Source: Synechococcus sp. SynAce01
GTDB lineage: Bacteria; Cyanobacteriota; Cyanobacteriia; PCC-6307; Cyanobiaceae
Length of the DNA stretch: 64,000 bases
Assembly (NCBI RefSeq): GCF_001885215.1
Contig: NZ_CP018091.1
Coordinates: 992,001 to 1,056,000 of the forward strand
Reading direction: 5' to 3'
The notes under the pieces are model-generated. The model was not told where the DNA came from. It did no database searches and saw only the letters and a program-made list of their open reading frames with translations. The first letter of the stretch is position 1. Every line of letters begins with the position of its first letter. This document shows positions 7,855 to 16,076 of the stretch, in pieces. The position numbers and the translations under genes were made by a program.

Positions 7855-9351
7855 TTGGGGGCTCCCGCCCGTGCCCTCGAAGAGATCGTGGTGCCGCTGC
7901 CCCTGCTGCAAACCAATCTCACGGTGAAACTGGCTGAGTTGCGCAACCCCAGCAGCCTGTTGCGAGGCGACAGCGATCTGGCCCAGCTGGATCAGGCCAG
8001 CAATGGGGCCTTGGGTCGCAAGCTCGTGGAACTGGTGAACACCCCGTTGCCATTGGAGGTGAGTCGCTTCATCGACACGTCCGTGGAATCGCCGCTTCTA
8101 AACGAGGCCTTGGCGATCGTTGCGGCCATTTTCCAGGTCAAGGGATTGCCCCAGGAGCTCGACGGCAGCCAACTGGCGGCCGTCTTCAACCGAGCCGGCA
8201 CCAACAAGACGTCGCCCACCCTGCTCGATCTGCTCGAAGCGATCCCGGGGCAGTCGGCCAGCCTGGATCTCGAGCAGGCCGTGTTGGCTGTGGACCGGCT
8301 GATCCGTCAGCAGGCGGAAGGTGAACGGTTGGCAAAGACGATTCCCGCGGCGGACATCGATCCTGCCTTGAGTCAGCTGGGGCCGCGGGCGATCCGCTTG
8401 GCCCAGCAGACCATCCCGGTGAGCTACCGGCCCGAGCCGCTCTCGGTCGTGTCGGTGGTGCCGAGAACAGGGGCCAACGGCCGGCTGGTGGTGATCTCCC
8501 ACGGCCTCTGGGACGATCCCGAGAGCTTTGAGGGCTGGGGGAAGCACCTGGCCAGCCATGGCTACACGGTGCTGATCCCCCGCCACCCCGGCAGCGACCT
8601 CAGCCAGCAGCGGTCCATGCTCGCCGGCGAAGCGCCGCCGCCCAACCCCGACGACATGATCCTGCGGCCGATGGACATCTCGGCAGCCATCGATGCCGCT
8701 GCCGCCGGCACGCTCAGCAACCTTCCCGCCAACCTGCGCACCGACGCGGTGGTGGGCATGGGCCAGTCGTGGGGGGCGACGGACATGCTGCAACTCGCAG
8801 GCGCAGAGCCCAGCAACGCCGGCATCATCAAGCGCTGCCCGGGCCTGCGCAATCCGTCGCGCAATCTCAGCTGGGTGCTCCAGTGCAGCTTCCTCGAATC
8901 GGCCAACCGGGCCGGGCGGGCTGATCCACGCATCAAGGCCGTGATGGCCGTGAGTCCGGTGACGTCGCTGCTGTTCGACGTGGGGGCAGCCGGCCAGATG
9001 AACGCCCGCGTGCTGCTGGTGAGCGGCACCCATGACTGGGTCGTTCCCTCCGGGCCAGAAGCCATCGTGCCGATGGCAGAGGAGGCCCGCAACGTGGGCG
9101 GCGGCCACCAGTTCGTGCTGGCCAAAGGCGGCACTCACTTCAACCTGCGCGCCACATTGGCGCAAGGGGGTGGCCCCCTGGGAGGCCTGTTGCTGGCCTG
9201 GACGAACGCCGCCTTCGCGGCAGGGCCTGCAGCGGCGCCGGGCCCCAACGCAGCGTTGCTGTTGCCGCCCGATGGCTGGGGGGACAACACCTATCCCTTG
9301 ATGAACGTCACACCTCAGCTAAAAACGCTACCGGTGCCTGCCAATCCCTAA
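7855..9351 (+). CDS. Exported alpha/beta hydrolase with DUF1400-like N-terminus
   Basis: The N-terminal 150 residues (PLLQTNLTVKLAELRN, LLRGDSDLAQLD) resemble the cyanobacterial DUF1400 domain, and the rest is an alpha/beta hydrolase. VISHGLWDDPESF is the oxyanion region, GMGQSWGA the nucleophile elbow, GTHDWVVP the acid region and GGTHFNL the histidine. The only standard start, TTG at 7855, lies inside what reads as a signal peptide: the frame is open from 7741 and encodes RFISNGGGSGLAVLGLVLG immediately before it. The true start is therefore uncertain and may be a rare codon upstream, or a frameshift may have removed it. The protein is probably exported. The substrate is unknown. Confidence 0.7.
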   Translation: MGAPARALEEIVVPLPLLQTNLTVKLAELRNPSSLLRGDSDLAQLDQASNGALGRKLVELVNTPLPLEVSRFIDTSVESPLLNEALAIVAAIFQVKGLPQELDGSQLAAVFNRAGTNKTSPTLLDLLEAIPGQSASLDLEQAVLAVDRLIRQQAEGERLAKTIPAADIDPALSQLGPRAIRLAQQTIPVSYRPEPLSVVSVVPRTGANGRLVVISHGLWDDPESFEGWGKHLASHGYTVLIPRHPGSDLSQQRSMLAGEAPPPNPDDMILRPMDISAAIDAAAAGTLSNLPANLRTDAVVGMGQSWGATDMLQLAGAEPSNAGIIKRCPGLRNPSRNLSWVLQCSFLESANRAGRADPRIKAVMAVSPVTSLLFDVGAAGQMNARVLLVSGTHDWVVPSGPEAIVPMAEEARNVGGGHQFVLAKGGTHFNLRATLAQGGGPLGGLLLAWTNAAFAAGPAAAPGPNAALLLPPDGWGDNTYPLMNVTPQLKTLPVPANP

Positions 9352-9431
9352 AGACACACTGAAGCGTTGAAACGACGCAACAGCAGGACGTTCGATCATC
9401 ACCACAACCTGGATCAGGGCCTTGCCAAGGC

Positions 9432-10193
9432 TCAAGGAGCGGGGGCGGAATCAGCCTGCTTCGGATCAGAATCCGCAGGAAGTTCCAGGCAATACCCAGC
9501 TCCATACACCGTTTTGATGAAGCGGGGTTTGCGGGAATCGGGTTCCAGCTTGGTGCGCAGATGGCGAATGTGGGCCCGCATCGTCTCAACGTCGTCATCA
9601 GGCTCGTAGCCCCAGACTTCCTGAAGGATCTGCGGCGGTGGCACGGCATGGCCGTGGTGTTGGAGCAGGCAATGCAACAGATTGAATTCCAGACGGGTGA
9701 GCCGCACCGCTTTGTCGAACCAGACGGCCTCAAAGCGCTCACGCACCAAGGTGAGAGGACCAAAGCTGAGGATCTCGTTGGGCTTGGTGGAAAGCGTGGC
9801 GCGCTGGCTGCGGCGCAGCAGGGCCTTCACCCTGGCAAGCAACTCCTCAAGATCAAAGGGTTTGGTGAGGTAGTCATCGGCGCCTGAGTTGAAACCACTG
9901 ACTTTGTCGTGGGTTTCGCCCATGGCCGTGATCATCAGGATCGGGACCCCGGCGCTGCGTTCATTCCGGCGTAACCGTTGGCAAACGGTGAGGCCGTCCA
10001 CCTTGGGGAGCATCAGATCCAGCAGGATCAGGTCCGGGTTCTCCTGCATGGCCAGGGCCTGCCCTTTGATGCCGTCCTCCGCACATTCCAGCCGAAAACC
10101 AGCTTGTTCGAGAAAGGCAACCACCAGCTCCTGCATGTCTGGGTTGTCTTCAATCAGCAGGATGCAGGGCTTCGCCAGAAATTGCCTGGTCAT
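9432..10193 (-). CDS. OmpR-family response regulator, RpaA-like
   Basis: A receiver domain (residues 8-125, phospho-acceptor Asp in [11 protein letters not shown], Lys in YLTKPF) is joined to a winged-helix DNA-binding domain ([33 protein letters not shown]). The segments [23 protein letters not shown] and the whole effector domain follow RpaA, the clock-output regulator of cyanobacteria, more closely than RpaB. The receiver differs enough that it could be a paralogue of the true RpaA. No partner kinase is adjacent. The ATG at 10193 fits the family start. The insertion sequence beyond 10311 lies upstream of its promoter region. Confidence 0.8.
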   Translation of the reverse strand: MTRQFLAKPCILLIEDNPDMQELVVAFLEQAGFRLECAEDGIKGQALAMQENPDLILLDLMLPKVDGLTVCQRLRRNERSAGVPILMITAMGETHDKVSGFNSGADDYLTKPFDLEELLARVKALLRRSQRATLSTKPNEILSFGPLTLVRERFEAVWFDKAVRLTRLEFNLLHCLLQHHGHAVPPPQILQEVWGYEPDDDVETMRAHIRHLRTKLEPDSRKPRFIKTVYGAGYCLELPADSDPKQADSAPAP

Positions 10194-10310
10194 CAGCGGC
10201 AGCAGGGAATGGTGATTGACAAAACCAGCGTTCGCAGATTATCACGACTGCTCCATTGCAGAACTGTTACCTGGCAGGGTGCTCTAGCAAGCCACCCACA
10301 ATCGGGTAAC

Positions 10311-11337
10311 GGCTGATACGCAGTAAGCAAAAAGGCTCAATGGCCAACTCGATTAGGTAGCAAACTCCGCACACCTCAGGAGTCGTTCCGGCCGTGCTTG
10401 ACAGCTGCAGATGGCATGAACCACACGCTCGGTCATTGCCGCCAGATTGAACCGCCGATTGAAGCGGTAGCTGAAGGCGCCCAAGTAGCGATCAGCGTAC
10501 TTTTCGAAGCGAAGGGCATGGAAGCTGCCGCTGAAGCTGGTTTTCAAGTTGCTGAGCACCGTGTTAATCCAACGGAATTCTGGTAATTCATTGGGATGAC
10601 GACCCTTTACGACCACAGGATGATGGAAGCAACCGACTTCTGCAACGGCGCGAAAGCAAGCCAGCCCATCGGAGATCACTTCACAGCCTATCGCCAGTGA
10701 ATCTTGGGCCCAATCAGCAATAGCGGCAAAAGAGAACGTGGGCACGGTGGCAAGTTTTATATACCGGGGGTGGCCCGCCTCATCGACAGAGACGGCTGCC
10801 ACGACCGGCACCTTGTTCTCCGATCCACGACCAGGCTTGCCACCACAGCGTTCTCCGCCAAGGTAGGCATCATCCACCTGCACCCTTCCTCTGAGGACAT
10901 AGGCGCCATCACGTTCTTTCATTGCCTGCATGATCTTGTTCTGAAGCAACCATGCCGTTCGGTAGTTCACACCGAGATGACGCCTCAGAGCTAGTGAGGA
11001 GATTCCTGTCTTGGCTTGGCCGACGAGGTAGAAGGCAAGGAACCAGGTGGTCAGAGGTAACTTTGTTGCCTCCAAGATGGTACCGGCCGTGAGGGTGGCT
11101 TGATGACGACAGCTCCGGCACTGATAGCGCTTGTGGCGCCTGCCAATGATGAGCCCGTACTCCTTGCCCTCACAACGTGGGCAACGGAAACCATCAGGCC
11201 AGCGCGCCTGTTCCAGGGCAACTTCACATTTTTGCTCGGTTCCGTAGAGCTCAATAAACTGGGGCAGCGACAGGCTGGCCTGGAACTGGATCCGATTCAT
11301 AGCCATGGCACTGACGACTGGTATATGCGTACCAGCC
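10311..11337 (-). mobile_element. IS1595-type insertion sequence
   Basis: A complete transposase gene is bounded by 12-base terminal inverted repeats with one mismatch: GGCTGATACGCA at 10311-10322 and its partner TGCGTACCAGCC at 11326-11337. The total length of 1027 bases is usual for single-gene IS1595 elements. The flanking eight bases (CGGGTAAC and TAGATCCC) do not match, so no target duplication is visible; the ends may have been altered after insertion. Confidence 0.75.
10353..11306 (-). CDS. IS1595 family (ISXO2-like) transposase
   Basis: The 317-residue product begins with a zinc ribbon (CPRC at about 44-47, CRSC at about 63-66) and continues with an ISXO2-like DDE domain: VDDAYLGGE, VISDGL and the WINTVLSNLK segment. 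This is the intact architecture of IS1595 transposases, which cut and paste the element. The frame is uninterrupted, so the enzyme may be active. ATG codons at 11306 and 11300 are both usable starts. The zinc ribbon and catalytic motifs make the call firm even though no target duplication was found. Confidence 0.92.
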   Translation of the reverse strand: MAMNRIQFQASLSLPQFIELYGTEQKCEVALEQARWPDGFRCPRCEGKEYGLIIGRRHKRYQCRSCRHQATLTAGTILEATKLPLTTWFLAFYLVGQAKTGISSLALRRHLGVNYRTAWLLQNKIMQAMKERDGAYVLRGRVQVDDAYLGGERCGGKPGRGSENKVPVVAAVSVDEAGHPRYIKLATVPTFSFAAIADWAQDSLAIGCEVISDGLACFRAVAEVGCFHHPVVVKGRHPNELPEFRWINTVLSNLKTSFSGSFHALRFEKYADRYLGAFSYRFNRRFNLAAMTERVVHAICSCQARPERLLRCAEFAT

Positions 11338-11638
11338 TAGATCCCAAAAGGGCTGCCTGCGGAGCTTGCTGCCTAATCAAGATGGCCAATAGCGCCTGGA
11401 ATGATGTGCCATTGGCCATTCCACAGTTCTGAGATAAGGCAAAGACAGAGAACTGGCTGCCTGGCCCGGGCAGACATCAACGAAGCTAGCAAGAGAGCAA
11501 CGAGCCTGAAAGCCAAGCCAAGATGAACAAGCGCGCAGAAACTCCAGGAAATCTCTATGCAAACCAGCAGGAAAGACAAGGCACCCCTGTCAAACTACAT
11601 AAGCCCTAAGCCAATTCCCGATAGGGAGTCGATGGAAA
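11338..11638. other. Intergenic region, no supported gene
   Basis: The 301 bases between the insertion sequence and the alpha-amylase gene hold only short unconvincing frames on the minus strand. The amylase promoter should be here; no strong -35/-10 pair stands out. Confidence 0.4.
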
Positions 11639-13117
11639 ATGTCTGAGCTGAATGGCGTGATGATGCAATATTTCCACTGGTATAATGAACCCGATGGAAG
11701 TTTGTGGAACGAAGTTGCTGATAATGCTAAAGATCTGGCCGACGTAGGGATCACGGCACTCTGGCTTCCTCCCGCCTACAAGGGCAATGCAGGCGGTTAC
11801 GACGTTGGCTACAGCGTTTATGACCTCTACGACCTGGGCGAGTTTGATCAAAAAGGAAGCATTCGTACAAAATACGGCAGCAAAGACGACTACGTGCGTG
11901 CGGTCAAAACCGCCAAAGAAGCAGGCATTCGTGTCTATGCCGACGTGGTCTTAAACCACAAGATGGGCGCTGACAACTTCGAAGAAGTGACAGCCACACC
12001 CATGAGCGAGGCCAACCGCCATGAAGCGATTGACGAACCACGCACGGTCAAAGTGTGGACCCATTTTAATTTTCCCGGTCGACAGGGTCAATATTCCGAA
12101 ATGGAATGGCACTGGTGGCACTTTACGGCCATAGATTATGACGACAACAATCCAGATTACGAAGCTGTTTACCTTTTTGAAGGCAAACAGTTTGACGAGA
12201 ATGTAGATCTAGAGAAAGGCGTTTTTGACTACCTCATGGGTTGCAACCTCGACATGAAGTCTGGGGAGGTGCGCGAGGCTCTCAATGACTGGGGGGCCTG
12301 GTACACCAAAACGACCGAGGTGGATGGCTTTCGCTTTGATGCGGTCAAGCACGTACGGGCCGGGTTCTTTCCACAATGGCTAGAGCATTGCCGCAAAACC
12401 TCCGGGCGCAGGCTGTTTGCCGTGGGTGAGTATTGGTCCTATGAAATTGAGGCCCTGCATCATTTTATCAAGGAAACGGGCGGAGATGTGCACCTGTTTG
12501 ATGCGCCACTGCATTACAACTTTTGCGAAGCCAGCAAAGCCGGCAACGACTATGACCTCAGCACCATCTTCGACAATACCCTGGTGAAAGATCAGCCAGC
12601 CCTGGCCGTAACGCTGGTGGACAACCATGATTCTCAGCCGCTGCAATCACTCGAATCCGTTGTGGAGCCATGGTTCAAGCCCCTGGCCTACGCCCTGATC
12701 CTGCTGCGTCAGGATGGCTACCCTTGCATTTTCTACGCCGACTATTACGGCGCACACTACAAAGACAAGGGCAGCGACGGCGGCGAATACGAAATCTGGC
12801 TCGATAGCCACCGCTGGCTCATCGACAAGTTCTTGCTTGTACGCAGCAACTACGCCTACGGTGACCAGGTCGACTACTTTGACCACCCCAGCACCATCGG
12901 CTGGACGCGCTCAGGCGACAAGGACAACCCCGGCGGCATGGCGGTGCTGCTGAGCAGCGGTGATGATGGGCGCAAATGGATGGAGGTGGGCAAGCCCAAC
13001 AGCGTTTTTCATGACATCACCGAACATATTTCAGATAGCGTCACCACTAACGACGAAGGCTGGGGGGAATTCAGCTGCAAGGGAGCTTCGGTGTCAGTCT
13101 GGGTGCCGAAGAACTAG
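11639..13117 (+). CDS. Cytoplasmic alpha-amylase (GH13_5-like)
   Basis: The 492-residue enzyme has no signal peptide. It starts with GVMMQYFHWYNEPDG and carries DVVLNHK, GFRFDAVKH (nucleophile Asp), AVGEYW (acid/base Glu) and LVDNHDS (third Asp), so the active site is complete. This wording is typical of the cytoplasmic alpha-amylases related to Bacillus liquefying enzymes and E. coli AmyS. It would hydrolyse internal alpha-1,4 bonds of glycogen or maltodextrins inside the cell. The ATG at 11639 fits the family start. It faces csbD across a strong shared hairpin at 13138-13167. It lies at the left end of the A+T-richer accessory region. Confidence 0.9.
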   Translation: MSELNGVMMQYFHWYNEPDGSLWNEVADNAKDLADVGITALWLPPAYKGNAGGYDVGYSVYDLYDLGEFDQKGSIRTKYGSKDDYVRAVKTAKEAGIRVYADVVLNHKMGADNFEEVTATPMSEANRHEAIDEPRTVKVWTHFNFPGRQGQYSEMEWHWWHFTAIDYDDNNPDYEAVYLFEGKQFDENVDLEKGVFDYLMGCNLDMKSGEVREALNDWGAWYTKTTEVDGFRFDAVKHVRAGFFPQWLEHCRKTSGRRLFAVGEYWSYEIEALHHFIKETGGDVHLFDAPLHYNFCEASKAGNDYDLSTIFDNTLVKDQPALAVTLVDNHDSQPLQSLESVVEPWFKPLAYALILLRQDGYPCIFYADYYGAHYKDKGSDGGEYEIWLDSHRWLIDKFLLVRSNYAYGDQVDYFDHPSTIGWTRSGDKDNPGGMAVLLSSGDDGRKWMEVGKPNSVFHDITEHISDSVTTNDEGWGEFSCKGASVSVWVPKN

Positions 13118-13137
13118 GTATAAAAGAACAAAATAAA

Positions 13138-13167
13138 TCTGCATACACTCCGAAAAGTGTATGCAGA
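13138..13167. terminator. Bidirectional hairpin terminator
   Basis: TCTGCATACACT at 13138-13149 pairs perfectly over 12 bases with AGTGTATGCAGA at 13156-13167, with a 6-base loop. It lies between the converging amylase and csbD genes. An A-rich run precedes it on the + strand, giving a U-rich tail to the minus-strand transcript, so it should work at least for csbD. Confidence 0.75.
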
Positions 13168-13201
13168 CTCGATTTGAAAGCCAAACAAACAGAACAACTA
13201 A

Positions 13202-13384
13202 TCAGTTGATCGTGGCATGTGCGTCGTCTTTCATGTCTTCAACAGCATGTTGAACACTGGCGCGGGTTTGCTTGGCTTTGCCAGCAAGCTCATCTTCTTC
13301 TCTACCGGTTACCTTACCGAAGGTTTCCTGTGCCTTGCCTTCAAGGTCTTTGGCCGTAGCTTCAACCCTTTCACCTAATCCCAT
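13202..13384 (-). CDS. CsbD family stress protein, copy 1
   Basis: The 60-residue protein is a full CsbD domain: MGLGERVEATAKDLEGKAQE, FGKVTG, DELAGKAKQ. CsbD-like proteins are small, highly charged, largely helical and typically induced by general stress; their molecular role is unknown. The ATG at 13384 gives the MGLG start shared by all the short copies here and has AAAGGAG seven bases upstream. It is the first of six family members within 13 kb. The promoter region at 13408-13510 matches three other copies. The sequence closely resembles copies at 23587 and 26021, so these are recent paralogues. Confidence 0.9.
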   Translation of the reverse strand: MGLGERVEATAKDLEGKAQETFGKVTGREEDELAGKAKQTRASVQHAVEDMKDDAHATIN

Positions 13385-13407
13385 GATTGTCTCCTTTGTA
13401 ATGGTCA

Positions 13408-13510
13408 ACATCCAAGCAAGATGGATGTATGCAGTAACCATAGGCCATGCAAAGGGCTACAACTCACCAAATACCTTTGAACTTCCTTGAGTTCAGTTTG
13501 ATTAAATCTG
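13408..13510 (-). promoter_or_regulatory. Shared csbD promoter layout with 5' hairpin, copy 1
   Basis: Read on the minus strand: CAGATTT (13510-13504), 12 bases, CTCAAGGAAG (13491-13482), 39 bases, -10 hexamer TATGGT (13442-13437), 8 bases, then a 7-7-7 hairpin ACATCCA...TGGATGT (13428-13408). The hairpin falls at the predicted first bases of the RNA. Three other csbD genes have the same layout and spacing. Confidence 0.75.
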
Positions 13511-13556
13511 TAGCCTCGTCCATGTCTGCCGTTGATAGCTGGCATGAGCTCCTTGC

Positions 13557-14255
13557 TTACGTTGAGGCGGCAGAAAGCAGGGCTTCGGTCAGCTCATCAG
13601 GATCAGCATTGGAATCAGAACCTGGACCTGCATGGCCCAAGAGCTCGGGACGGTCAGCCAACGACTCGATCAGGGCAGAGAAAAAGTTGTCTTGATCATT
13701 GAGCATCAAGGCGCCCATGCTGCCCATCCTTCCACCGATGCACCAATCAACGGACCCATCCACTGCCGTGATCACCACCCCGGGGCGCTGGGGGAGAGAG
13801 TTTTGAATCTTCAATGGATCGCGACATGAAAAGAAGCCGTCGGCCTCTTCGGGTGTACAGCGAATTAAAGTGGCTGCTTGAGCCAATGGGCGGAAACGCC
13901 TGAGGATTTCCTGTGTCGGCATGGAGCCTGGCTCAAGCCCCCAGGACTGAGGCTTGCAGGCCACGTCCAGGGCAATCGCAACACCTTGTGGAATCGCACG
14001 CTCCAGCACCATCGTCAACGTTGTATTCTCTGTCGCACCAATCAGGGCATTACTGGTGATCTGAAGCCAGGAGGTCTTGGAGGCATCCGGCATCGTCACT
14101 TCCACCAGGCCAGCTGCCGTGGCAGTCGCAGAGTCTGCCTGTTCGAAGAGGGAAGCAAAGTCAGCATAAGCCTGATAGCAGGCCTCATCACTTGAAGCGA
14201 ATGGCTCCTTGGCAGCAGGAGCGCTGTTGGTTGCATTCACAGTGTTATCAGTCAT
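13557..14255 (-). CDS. Degenerate PfkB-like protein, probably not a kinase
   Basis: The 232-residue product aligns by eye to the C-terminal two thirds of PfkB sugar kinases. TSNALIGATENTTLT followed by GVAIALDVACKPQSW matches the usual TNTLT...FDVNWRPVFW; RCTPEEADGFF and GVVITAVDG follow in order. The catalytic GAGD motif is replaced: where DTTGAGDAF is expected the sequence reads LNDQDNFF. The N-terminal sugar-binding lid region (about 100 residues) is missing. It is therefore a shortened family member that has lost the anion hole, perhaps a pseudoenzyme. The ATG at 14255 is the only standard start near the domain. It sits between two csbD genes on the same strand. Confidence 0.55.
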   Translation of the reverse strand: MTDNTVNATNSAPAAKEPFASSDEACYQAYADFASLFEQADSATATAAGLVEVTMPDASKTSWLQITSNALIGATENTTLTMVLERAIPQGVAIALDVACKPQSWGLEPGSMPTQEILRRFRPLAQAATLIRCTPEEADGFFSCRDPLKIQNSLPQRPGVVITAVDGSVDWCIGGRMGSMGALMLNDQDNFFSALIESLADRPELLGHAGPGSDSNADPDELTEALLSAAST

Positions 14256-14510
14256 CAGAGTACAAATAGGGGTGGGCAATGAAAAAGTGTGCAGCGCTAC
14301 TCAGCGTGACACGATGCAGTGGGACGACGACAAAAGACAGGCCAATGAAGAGCCATCAGCAACTCCTATCTCACTATCGGCAATGAGAGCTGAGGTTTGA
14401 TGGTCAACTGAAGCGGCCTGAAACGCGAACTGCCATGGATTGTTCTCGGCCAATGTTCGGCATTCACAGCCTGGGTGAAAAGGCCACGACAAGAACAAGC
14501 ACAGCCGAAA

Positions 14511-14696
14511 CTATCGGCTAGCAAAGGATTGCGTATCGCAAGCCACCTGATCAGTATTGTGCTCGCCGCCAGCTTCAGCTTGCTTGGCTTTGCCTGCTAA
14601 TTCACTCTGTTCATTTCCAATAACCTTGCCGAGCTGTTCCTGGATCTTGCCTTCAATATCCTTGGCAGTGGCCGCCACTTTCTGAGTCAAACCCAT
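14511..14696 (-). CDS. CsbD family stress protein, copy 2
   Basis: The 61-residue protein carries MGLTQKVAATAKDIEGKIQE, LGKVIGNEQ and ELAGKAKQAEAGGEH, a complete CsbD domain, with a diverged tail ending in QSFASR. It is the most distant of the short copies. An ATG three bases upstream (14699) is an alternative start. The same promoter layout as in the other short copies is present at 14716-14818, but with mismatches in each element. The gene is followed by the PfkB-like gene after a 255-base gap. Confidence 0.88.
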   Translation of the reverse strand: MGLTQKVAATAKDIEGKIQEQLGKVIGNEQSELAGKAKQAEAGGEHNTDQVACDTQSFASR

Positions 14697-14715
14697 CATA
14701 ACCTCGATTGTTTGC

Positions 14716-14818
14716 GCATCCGCAAAAGTTGGATGCATGCGCTCAAGATAAAACAGGGCACAAGGAGGTCGCCACCGTTAATCCATCATCATCCTTGAGT
14801 CCTTATGGATTAATTCTG
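14716..14818 (-). promoter_or_regulatory. Shared csbD promoter layout with 5' hairpin, copy 2
   Basis: On the minus strand: CAGAATT (14818-14812), 12 bases, CTCAAGGATG (14799-14790), 39 bases, TATCTT (14750-14745), 8-9 bases, then a GCATCC/GGATGC stem (14736-14716) with six paired bases. Every spacing agrees with copies 1 and 3 although one base in each box differs. Confidence 0.6.
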
Positions 14819-14969
14819 GGATTTGAGAACTGGCTTTCGCAAGTACAGCTTAGATGAGATCGTACCTCCACGAGAACGATCCCATGCCTGCTGGAATACT
14901 CCCTGGAATACTCCGCAGAAGGAGTGGTAACAAAACGGGGCCTGTCAATCAAGCGAATGAATCAACAGG

Positions 14970-16076
14970 GTGCACGGGCCGGATGGTGCCACAAGGTCGG
15001 TGAGCACGCCATCTCTTGAACTGCTCTACGAGCAACGTGCGAAATGTTCGATGACGCTCAAACCTTCCACAGGGCCCGGTGAAATCAGCATCACCAAGGC
15101 ATTGAGCCATTTACAGCGGCCGTTTCGCACGCCTGACATGGTGGGTGTTGCCATGCGGGCGCTACTGGCCAACAAGCTGGCAGACCTGCCACGACCAGCT
15201 GACGGCAGAACACTGCAACGCTGGCAAGCGCTAGCCGAAGTTGGAGCCAACGATCTTTCATTGGCCAAAGTCTATGAAGGCCATACCGATGCGCTGGCCA
15301 TCCTTGCAGAACTCCACGGTCCGATAGGTCAAGGAATCTGGGCGGTCTGGGCCGCCGAAACTCCACAATCACGCGTCAAATTCCTTGCGGGCAAACACGG
15401 AGGCGCGCTCTACGGAACGAAGGCTTGGTGCTCAGGGGCGGCACTGGCCGATTCAGCACTGATGACGGCCTGGACGCAGGATGAGCAACCGATCCTCGTG
15501 GCGCTGCAGCTGCGCCAACCTGGGCTCCGCATTGAAACTCAGCAGTGGAATGCGGTCGGGATGTCGGCCACTGAAAGTGCCACAGTCATCCTCAATGGTG
15601 TTCCTGCAGTCGCAGTCGGTGGTCAAGGAGAGTATGGCGGCCGTCCCGGTTTCTGGCAGGGCGGTGCCGGCATCGCAGCGGTTTGGTACGGGGCCACAGT
15701 GGCCATCGCTAAAGCACTTGCCACATCTTCGAAAGTTGCCAGCGATCCGCATGCCGCCGCCCATCTGGGCGCCATGGACAGCACCTTGCGCGCCGCCCGT
15801 GCGCTGCTCATCGAAACCGCCACATGGATCGACACCCATCCAATGGCAGACACCAAGTCAGCCGCGCTGCGCGTGCGAGCCACTGTGGAATCAACGGCCA
15901 ACGACGTCTTGCAGCGCACGGGGCGGGCACTGGGCCCGGGACTGCTCTGTAGCGATGCCATTCATGCCCAGCGCTGCGCAGACCTCCCCGTCTTCTTGCG
16001 TCAGAGTCATGCGGAGCATGATCTTGCTGCCCTCGGACAATCTGTTAAGGGCCATTCCGCAAGGTGGTCATTATGA
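14970..16076 (+). CDS. Acyl-CoA dehydrogenase-like protein of a glycoconjugate cluster
   Basis: The protein has the layout of an acyl-CoA dehydrogenase: a helical N-terminal part (LAKVYEGHTDALAILAELHG), a middle beta domain (GTKAWCSGAALADSALMTA) and a C-terminal helical bundle (DSTLRAARALLIETATWID). It is shorter than catabolic enzymes (about 340-370 residues) and diverged, so flavin chemistry is not assured. Its frame overlaps the next gene by four bases (ATGA at 16073), and that gene overlaps the third, giving one operon. Starts are uncertain: GTG 14970, GTG 15000 and ATG 15051 are all possible and none has a strong ribosome site. The same gene trio occurs in other bacteria from memory, but its product is unknown. 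Confidence 0.65.
   Translation: MHGPDGATRSVSTPSLELLYEQRAKCSMTLKPSTGPGEISITKALSHLQRPFRTPDMVGVAMRALLANKLADLPRPADGRTLQRWQALAEVGANDLSLAKVYEGHTDALAILAELHGPIGQGIWAVWAAETPQSRVKFLAGKHGGALYGTKAWCSGAALADSALMTAWTQDEQPILVALQLRQPGLRIETQQWNAVGMSATESATVILNGVPAVAVGGQGEYGGRPGFWQGGAGIAAVWYGATVAIAKALATSSKVASDPHAAAHLGAMDSTLRAARALLIETATWIDTHPMADTKSAALRVRATVESTANDVLQRTGRALGPGLLCSDAIHAQRCADLPVFLRQSHAEHDLAALGQSVKGHSARWSL

Noticed and set aside
10303-11345. Target-site duplication of the IS1595 element
   Set aside because: The eight bases on each side do not match; none is claimed.
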